This document shows positions 58,290 to 64,000 of a stretch of 64,000 bases of DNA, piece after piece. The first letter of the stretch is position 1. Each line of letters opens with the position of its first letter. The notes under the pieces were generated by a model. The model worked only from the letters and a program-made list of their open reading frames with translations, did no database searches and had not been told where the DNA came from. The translations under genes were made by a program, and so were the position numbers. The DNA is taken from the NCBI GenBank assembly GCA_963556255.1, contig OY744604.1, positions 24,426,876 to 24,490,875 of the forward strand. The letters are read 5' to 3'. This stretch comes from Allolobophora icterica (taxonomy: Eukaryota; Annelida; Clitellata; Crassiclitellata; Lumbricidae).

Positions 58290-59390
58290 AGGCCGGCGGT
58301 GGCGGCGCGCCACCGAACGAAAATCGGCAGCGGCGGCGCCCACGAAATGTCGGCGTCAATGCGACTGCGTGCCATAATCAGAATACTTGATAAGCATGAA
58401 TCACTATGAGAGTAGAACAGTCGTTTATCCTTTGATCAGACAAGAGGGTAAAATTCTCTAAAGCCACTCCATGACAATGAGGCTGAACTACACAGAAATA
58501 CATTCAAATTGCTGTTGTTGTGAAGGTATTAAGAAAATTGCAAACAGGAATGCAACTTATGCAAGTATCAAAATAATGGCTACTTGTAACAAGATATCAC
58601 TTGAAATGACTGTGTGTATTATGGTATAAGATCATCAAAGCATAAGGAAAATTAATTTGGTCAGAAAGGCAATCATTCTTAGTATCAAGATAAAGACCAC
58701 AACAGCAGTCAACTAAGATCACTGTTTATCTTCTTCATTAACGCACGAGTTCCAATCAATCAAAAAGACCTACCTGCCACTTTTGAGAATAGTTTAATTG
58801 TTTAATATAACATGTAGGCTTAGTGTAGTATATGAACTTCTCAGCTTATCTTACATCTAGTCTTTTTAGAACTGTTAGATAGTCAATTAGCCGTGTTTCA
58901 GCACTTTATGTTCCTGACAATCCAGCAGTTTGTGTAGAAATTTCATTCTGTCACAAAATGAGAGTTCTCGTGAATGGATACAATTAGCTGTGTTTCAGCA
59001 CCTTATATTCCTAATCGGACCCCACTTGTGAGACCTTGCGCAAATTGCTGACTAAAACAGGGCATAGTGGCCTACTGCCTAAGCACTAGCTCCGTTGTAC
59101 ATATTGATATTTATATTCAAAAACTTCACAGTTTTACATAGGCCGAGTTCGCAGACTATTTTGAATAATTAATTTACTGTATGGGAATTTGATTCTGCTG
59201 ATACAAAAAATGAAATTAGGTAGAAAGTCGTTCGTTACCCAGGTAGTGGCACCCCTAGGAAACGGTAAACAGCGCCCAGTAGGCCTAACTGGCCTACATG
59301 GACCACATCGGCGAGCTTGCAACGGCGACCACTCGCCTATACAACATTGTAACTAGACGGTAGACGGTTCTCTTCCATCTTAGCTTACGA
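58290..59390. repeat. Right arm of the ~1-kb inverted duplication
   Basis: This is the reverse-complement partner of 21330-22310. Matching landmarks include the GCGGCGGCGCCCACGAAA segment (58330), GCGCAAATTGCTGACTAAAA (59039), GGCCGAGTTCGCAGACTATT (59142), GGTAGAAAGTCGTTCGTTAC (59219) and ACTAGACGGTAGACGGTTCT (59352). With its partner it brackets gene C. Confidence 0.85.
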
Positions 59391-59489
59391 CCGGTCTGCC
59401 AAACAGACACAACTATTCACGCACCTAGAGTTCATTCGCGAATAAGTTTTGCAGCAAACGTTAACTATTGCAAAAGTTTTCGGCGCAAG

Positions 59490-59680
59490 ATCATCGCAAT
59501 CATCATCATTGTAATAACAATGATGATAATGATATTCATCATCATCATGAGCAGCATCAGAATTGTCATCACCATCATCAACAGCAATAACAACGACAGC
59601 TGCATCACCATAATAATTGTTATCACTATCATTTTCATCATCAAAGTCAACAACCACAAACACGACAACTACATCATAAT
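59490..59680. repeat. Degenerate (ATC)n repeat
   Basis: CATCATCAT-type triplets with many substitutions. The acidic and methionine/isoleucine-rich frames across it are artefacts. Confidence 0.85.
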
Positions 59681-59684
59681 CGTC

Positions 59685-59750
59685 GTCGTAGAGTAATGGA
59701 TAACACACTGGCGTGAAGAGCAGTAGGTACTTAGATCGAATCCCGTAGAC
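59685..59750 (+). mobile_element. SINE head (tRNA-like part)
   Basis: GTCGTAGAGTAATGGATAAC through TTAGATCGAATCCCGTAGAC is nearly identical to the start of the SINE at 60560. A-box-like TAGAGTAATGG and B-box-like GATCGAATCCC are visible. Only the head is present before the hAT. Confidence 0.8.
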
Positions 59751-60559
59751 CAGTGGTTCTTAACCTTTTTTGGCACACGACACACCAAAACAGGCAACCA
59801 AATTTGGCGACACACCATGCAATCGTCGTACGTGAATATTGTGAAAAAAGTTAAAGTTAAACTAGTTATTTATTTAAAATGCTAAATTGTTAACATTTTT
59901 AATAATGAAAATGTTCATATTGGATCCTTTCTAGTTTCTACGTTAACTTAGGAACAGTTAATGGGATTTTTGCTTCTGGATTTTCCTCTGGATCGTAAAA
60001 CGAGGATCCACAATACAGGCCTAGTCATCGTTCCACTTGCGCACAACAGATTTCTTCTTTTTCATGTTTTCCTTGTTTGGTTTACTAAAACTAGCAGTGG
60101 CAGCAGCATAGTTTTCGTATTCACTACTGTTGGTGCGACAATCCGTCTCATTGCTATCAAAATCTGATTCCGCATCATCAGTTGTAGATTCGCAATATTT
60201 TCGTTTGCTTTTGATAAATTTATCCATTTCGATTGTACGGTAATGAGTAAAAGTTTACATCGGGGCGGTCGCAAACGTGGACACTGCACAAGCATATTAT
60301 CTTACATTATGGGTATAAGGTAACCATCATGGTCGACTCTGATTGCGATATAACAGAATGGATAAATAGAGTACCACGAATTCTCACAGCCTACGTCCAC
60401 TACAGTAAGTGTAATGCAAGAATGACGGACGTAGGCTGTGAGAATTCGCGACACACCAATTTTTCGCGACACACCAACGGCACACCATGTTTACGCGACA
60501 CACTGCCGGTCGATTCGCGACACACTAGTGTGTCGCGACACACCGGTTAAGAACCACTG
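59751..60559 (-). mobile_element. hAT element, 809 bp, with transposase N-terminus
   Basis: The ends are CAGTGGTTCTTAACC and GGTTAAGAACCACTG, a perfect 15-bp inverted repeat. Flanks CCGTAGAC and TCGTAGAG match at six of eight positions, a possible aged TSD. Minus frame 60227-60021 reads MDKFIKSKRKYCE to KKKKSVVRKWNDD, the usual first residues of ZBED/hAT transposases (MDKFL...RKYxxxY). The remainder is missing. Near the right end CGACACAC repeats occur, plus a perfect 22-bp inverted repeat (60377-60398 with 60427-60448). Confidence 0.9.
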
Positions 60560-60890
60560 TCGTAGAGTAATCGATAACACACTGGCGTGAAGAGCAGTAG
60601 GTACTTAGATCGAATCCCGTAGACCCCGTCAAGTTTATTCAGCCTTCCACTCGCTAGGTGGCGGCGGTGGTTAAATGAATAGTAGGTCGTGAATTGCGGC
60701 CAGATGGCTGCCGTATAAACAGTTATATTCGACTCTTGTAAAACTGTTATCATGTGCTTCTACTGTATACATGCATGTAAGGCGCCCTGAGTGGCTGCCG
60801 TTTCTAATATATGTATGTTCATTGTACAGCGCAGTGCGGTTAGCAGGCGCTTAAATAAAGAAAAGATTATTATTATATCATCATCATTAT
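60560..60890 (+). mobile_element. Full-length tRNA-derived SINE
   Basis: The tRNA-like head (60560-60625) is followed by a body with ATGGCTGCCGTATAAACAG, GCGCCCTGAGTGGCTGCCGT and GGCGCTTAAATAAAG, ending in ATTATTATT. The same family is inserted in the LINE at 3277-3541. Confidence 0.82.
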
Positions 60891-61099
60891 CAAATATCAC
60901 CTCTTCTTGTTTCCAAACGCAAGTTGTCTCATTTTACACAGAAATAAAATACTATTAATCCAGATTCAAAAGTTAGACACAGAAATGACCGGAGAACCTT
61001 TATTCAGTGAATCAAGTAGGCCTAACTTCAATTACCGAAACGGACGGCGATAATGGAGGACGAACGACCGAAGTCGGTGGCAGATAAACCGACTAACTA

Positions 61100-61290
61100 G
61101 ATTTTGAGGAGATAAAACAGACAACATTATACTGAACAATAGATCGGACGGACACACAGACAAACAGAAAAACAAAAAGATGGACACACTGGTAGATAGA
61201 CGGACACACAGGCAGACTGACACGCAGACAGATATACATGCATGCAAACAGACAGACACACAGAGACAGAGAAATAGAAATAGCAGTAGA
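61100..61290. repeat. Degenerate CAGACA/GACACA simple repeat
   Basis: Purine-rich CAGA, GACA and ACAC words dominate. Cysteine-rich frames on the minus strand are artefacts of it. The surrounding 60900-62318 shows no gene that I recognise. Confidence 0.75.
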
Positions 61291-62322
61291 GAAAGACAGT
61301 ATTAAGTGGCTGACAGATTGACCGTCCGATGGGCGTGTGCAATGGAAACGCGTTGAGTGCACGGCTAACGAACGGAAGAAGGCGCCAAAGAAGAGACCGC
61401 GGGGTCCGTCCGGATTTTCGGAGACAAGACCGGCGTTTGTGTGTAAATACGTTTATTTAACGACGCCGTCATATCAAAGATGATTGACGTCATACACAAT
61501 AACATGTAACATAACATAACATAACAAGGGTTTTAACTGGTTCAGAACCACTGCAAATTTATCTCGAACTCTTAATAGCCCAATTTTCCTAGCTGTACAG
61601 GTAGGCTATAGGTACATAATAGCTGTACAGGTGCATAATATATCACGTTTGTGGTCCAAGACAGGATAAGCTGACGGCCGGCTGCCAACCAAGAAAACCC
61701 CCGTAGGGGAAAGTGGTGGTAGGATTTTCCCATGCACGGTCAGCGGAGTTGGGTTTTCTCCCCTCCCCATCTTTCTGAAACTAGGAATTTAGCAAATAGA
61801 CACAGATTCTTCAACGTTTCCACTGGAGGTCGCACCTTTTGGAAAGTGATGTCTTAGTCGTTTAATGTGATTATTTAAGAGGCGCTAGTTAATTTTGCCG
61901 CATGATATTTACTCACATAGATAGATGTGTATAAATAGCTGTCCACTTAATAGGCAGTTAAGATTCACTGAGTTAACAGTGGCGTCTTAGACTTTAGACT
62001 TTGGTGTATTCATTGCTTAGGCCTAATGTACAGGCATTTACGACAACCTCGATGTTCGAGGACATCGTAAATACTCGACAGCCTTGTGACATGTTATATG
62101 TTACTTGCCAACTGGTGTAGGCCAGTACACGGTTCACATCAAGTAGTGTGCAGGTAGATATTGTAAAATATAGCCTACGTATATAGGGGCCTACTGTGCA
62201 TTGAGAGGGAGTTGTTTTCTGGATTGAAAGATGAGTCAGCAACCAGTGTTTAACATGCAGCCGAGATGAAGGATCGATTCCATGGGCTCGGCATTCAGAA
62301 GGCAGAATTTGACCGAAATTAA

Positions 62323-63962
62323 CCTTCGCAGGACGGAAAGATTTTACGATACATGGAGGACGAAGAGGGGTAATTTTTTATCCCCAAACAATGTATAATA
62401 TCTCAGCTCACAGGTAAGCTACGATGACAAATGAAGTGTCAATTGTAACATTTCCAAGGTCAAGGAATCGATTTGTCATAGTGGCAATAGTGTGCAAATA
62501 CTACTTTTCAAGATGGCGGCCAATATTGCCGAAAAAAATGTATATCTCAGCACGTAGGTAAGCTACAATGACAAATGAAGTGTCAATTGCAACATTTTCA
62601 AGGTCAAGAAATCGATTTATCATAGTGGCAATAGTGTGCGAATACTATTGTCCAAGATGGCCGCCCAAAACATAACAATATGTATGTCTCAGCTCATAAG
62701 TAATTTACAATGACAAATGAAGTGTCCATTGTAACATTCCAGAGGTCAAGGAATCGATTTATCGTAATGGCAATAGTGTGGGAATACTATCTTAAAAGAT
62801 GGCGGCCAATATGTCCGCCAGACACAACAATATGCATGTCTCAGTTCATAGGTAAGCTACAATTGCAAATGAAGTGTCAATTGTAACATATTCAACGTCA
62901 AGGAATCGATTTATCATAGTGACAATAGTGTAGGAATAATACTTTCCAAGATGGCGGCCAATATGGCCGCGAAAACACAAAAATATGTATATCTCAGCAC
63001 TTAGGTAGGCTCAACTACAAATGAGGTATCAATTGTAACAGTCCTAAGGTCAAGAAATCAAATTATCGTAGTGGAAATCGTGTGGGAATACCAATTTCCA
63101 AGATGGCGGCCAACATGGCCGCCAAAACACAAAAATATGTATTTCTCAGCTTGTAGGTAAGCTGCAATGACAAATGAAGTGTCAATTGTAACATTACCAA
63201 GGTCAAGGAATCGAATAATCGCAGTGGCAATAGTGACCGATCACTCAGTTGATTGATAATTCCTTTTTTCTGCTTTGACGGCCATATTGGTCGCCATCTT
63301 GGAGAGTAGTATTCCCACGTTATTGTCACCACGATAAATGAATTCCTTGACCTTGGAAATGCTAGAATTGACACTTCATTTGTCATTGTATCTTACCTAC
63401 GAGCCGAGATATACACATTTTTGTGTTTTGGCGGCCATATTGGCCGCCATCTTGGACAGTAGTACTCATACACGATTGCCACTACGATAAATCGATTCCT
63501 TGACCTGGGAAATATTACAATTGACAATTCATTTGTCATTGTAGCTTACCTATGAGCTGAGACATACATATTTTTGTTTTGGCGGCCATATTGGCCGCCA
63601 TCTTGGAAAATAAACTCTCCACAATTATGAAACTGTTAACACTCAATTCCATGGTAGATTCCACACTTGATTTATGATTGCAAGTCACTTATGAGCTCAT
63701 ATCTTTAAAAAGATATCTGCCCTATGAACGAAAAAATAGCGACGTCGAGGACGTAGTGGGGTAAGTTTTTACCCCAGGACACTTTGGATTGAAATATCTT
63801 TTTCCCACCACATGGCAATGCGGTGGGTATGCAGTCAGAATATGTCATTGGTGATAACTTGTAAACATGTGGAACGACAAATTATACCTACCTACAGTTA
63901 CTCCGTAATCATCATCCAAACATCGCTGGGGTAATTATTTACCACTCTTCGTCCTGCGAAGG
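62323..63962. mobile_element. Complete piggyBac-like MITE, 1640 bp, TTAA-flanked
   Basis: CCTTCGCAGGACG at 62323-62335 is exactly inverted at 63950-63962, and TTAA flanks both ends (62319-62322, 63963-63966). A TTAA duplication and CC-starting termini are typical of piggyBac; Kolobok is the alternative. Subterminal GACGAAGAG.GGTAA and GGGGTAA.TTTTTA.CCCC motifs occur near both ends. There is no transposase. The interior is a tandem array that turns around in the middle. Confidence 0.9.
62395..63610. repeat. Tandem ~148-bp units: six forward, then two to three inverted
   Basis: Each unit holds TCTCAGC...TAGGTAAGCT, CAATGACAAATGAAGTGTCA, AAGGTCAAGGAATCGA, GTGGCAATAGTGTG and CCAAGATGGCGGCCAATATG. 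Forward units start near 62394, 62540, 62684, 62835, 62985 and 63137. After about 63245 the same unit runs in reverse complement (near 63280-63420, 63430-63570, and a decayed part to 63700). The array can fold into a long hairpin. Confidence 0.9.
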
Positions 63963-64000
63963 TTAAGAAGAAGCTCGTGTCGCTGTATTGTGAAACTGAA

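Noticed and set aside
61032..61362. Cysteine-rich frames
   Set aside because: They translate a degenerate CAGACA simple repeat on the opposite strand.
61630..61780. Possible small nuclear RNA
   Set aside because: CCCCGTAGGGG and GGTAGGATTTTCCC suggest local hairpins, but I could not match U1, U2, U5 or other snRNA landmarks.
62000..62240. 82-residue minus-strand frame
   Set aside because: No similarity, no splice context and no conservation to judge by.

Overview
The window is eukaryotic, intron-rich animal DNA, most likely from a marine invertebrate. A deuterostome such as an echinoderm, hemichordate or cephalochordate is my guess, made from the transposon types, long ATT/TA microsatellites, a V-SINE-like SINE and frequent TAGGCCTA motifs; the sequence alone does not settle it. 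Most of the window is transposon sequence, much of it nested.

The main find is one multi-exon gene on the plus strand, assembled by eye from splice sites, codon phase and an internal paralogue. It has ten coding exons between 23153 and 47564 and the total adds up to an uninterrupted 942-codon reading frame. The predicted protein has two tandem CARD-type death-fold domains, a proline/lysine-rich linker, a long coiled coil built from several phase-1 exons, and a C-terminal NHL-type beta-propeller. It resembles a TRIM-NHL protein in which the RING/B-box head is replaced by a double CARD head, so an innate-immune or apoptotic signalling role is a reasonable inference. I do not recall a named family with this architecture.

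The gene belongs to a local tandem family. Copy A, 3' part only, has a coiled-coil exon at 4808-4909 and a propeller exon at 8582-9498. Copy B (18461-19370) is a frameshifted pseudogene. Copy C is the full gene. A fourth scrap of the propeller exon (325-455) sits inside a decayed gag-like relic at the left edge. The 3' flanks of A, B and C are homologous, so these are genomic duplications and not retrocopies. The paralogues also act as empty sites for each other and date several insertions relative to the duplication.

Layout: 1-4.3 kb gag relic, hAT end, minisatellite and an inverted CR1/L2-like LINE; 4.8-10.1 kb gene A with a LINE in its intron; 10.4-15.2 kb LINEs with a nested 594-bp TIR element and a SINE; 15.2-20.6 kb duplicated flank, hAT MITE, LINE, pseudogene B, mariner and R2-like scraps; 21.3-22.3 kb a block repeated in inverted orientation at 58.3-59.4 kb; 23.15-47.56 kb gene C, with introns full of LINEs, hATs, a 2.1-kb unclassified TIR transposon, a CGTACG-rich MITE and minisatellites; 47.9-55.3 kb a transposon block with Helitron-like elements and a young Gypsy element that has identical-length LTRs and an integrase-before-RT gene order; 55.4-57.6 kb duplicated flank with a 939-bp insertion; 58.3-64 kb inverted block, SINEs interrupted by a hAT, simple repeats and a complete TTAA-flanked piggyBac-like element.

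No tRNA, rRNA, CRISPR or bacterial-type operon features were seen. Exon boundaries are manual predictions without transcript support.
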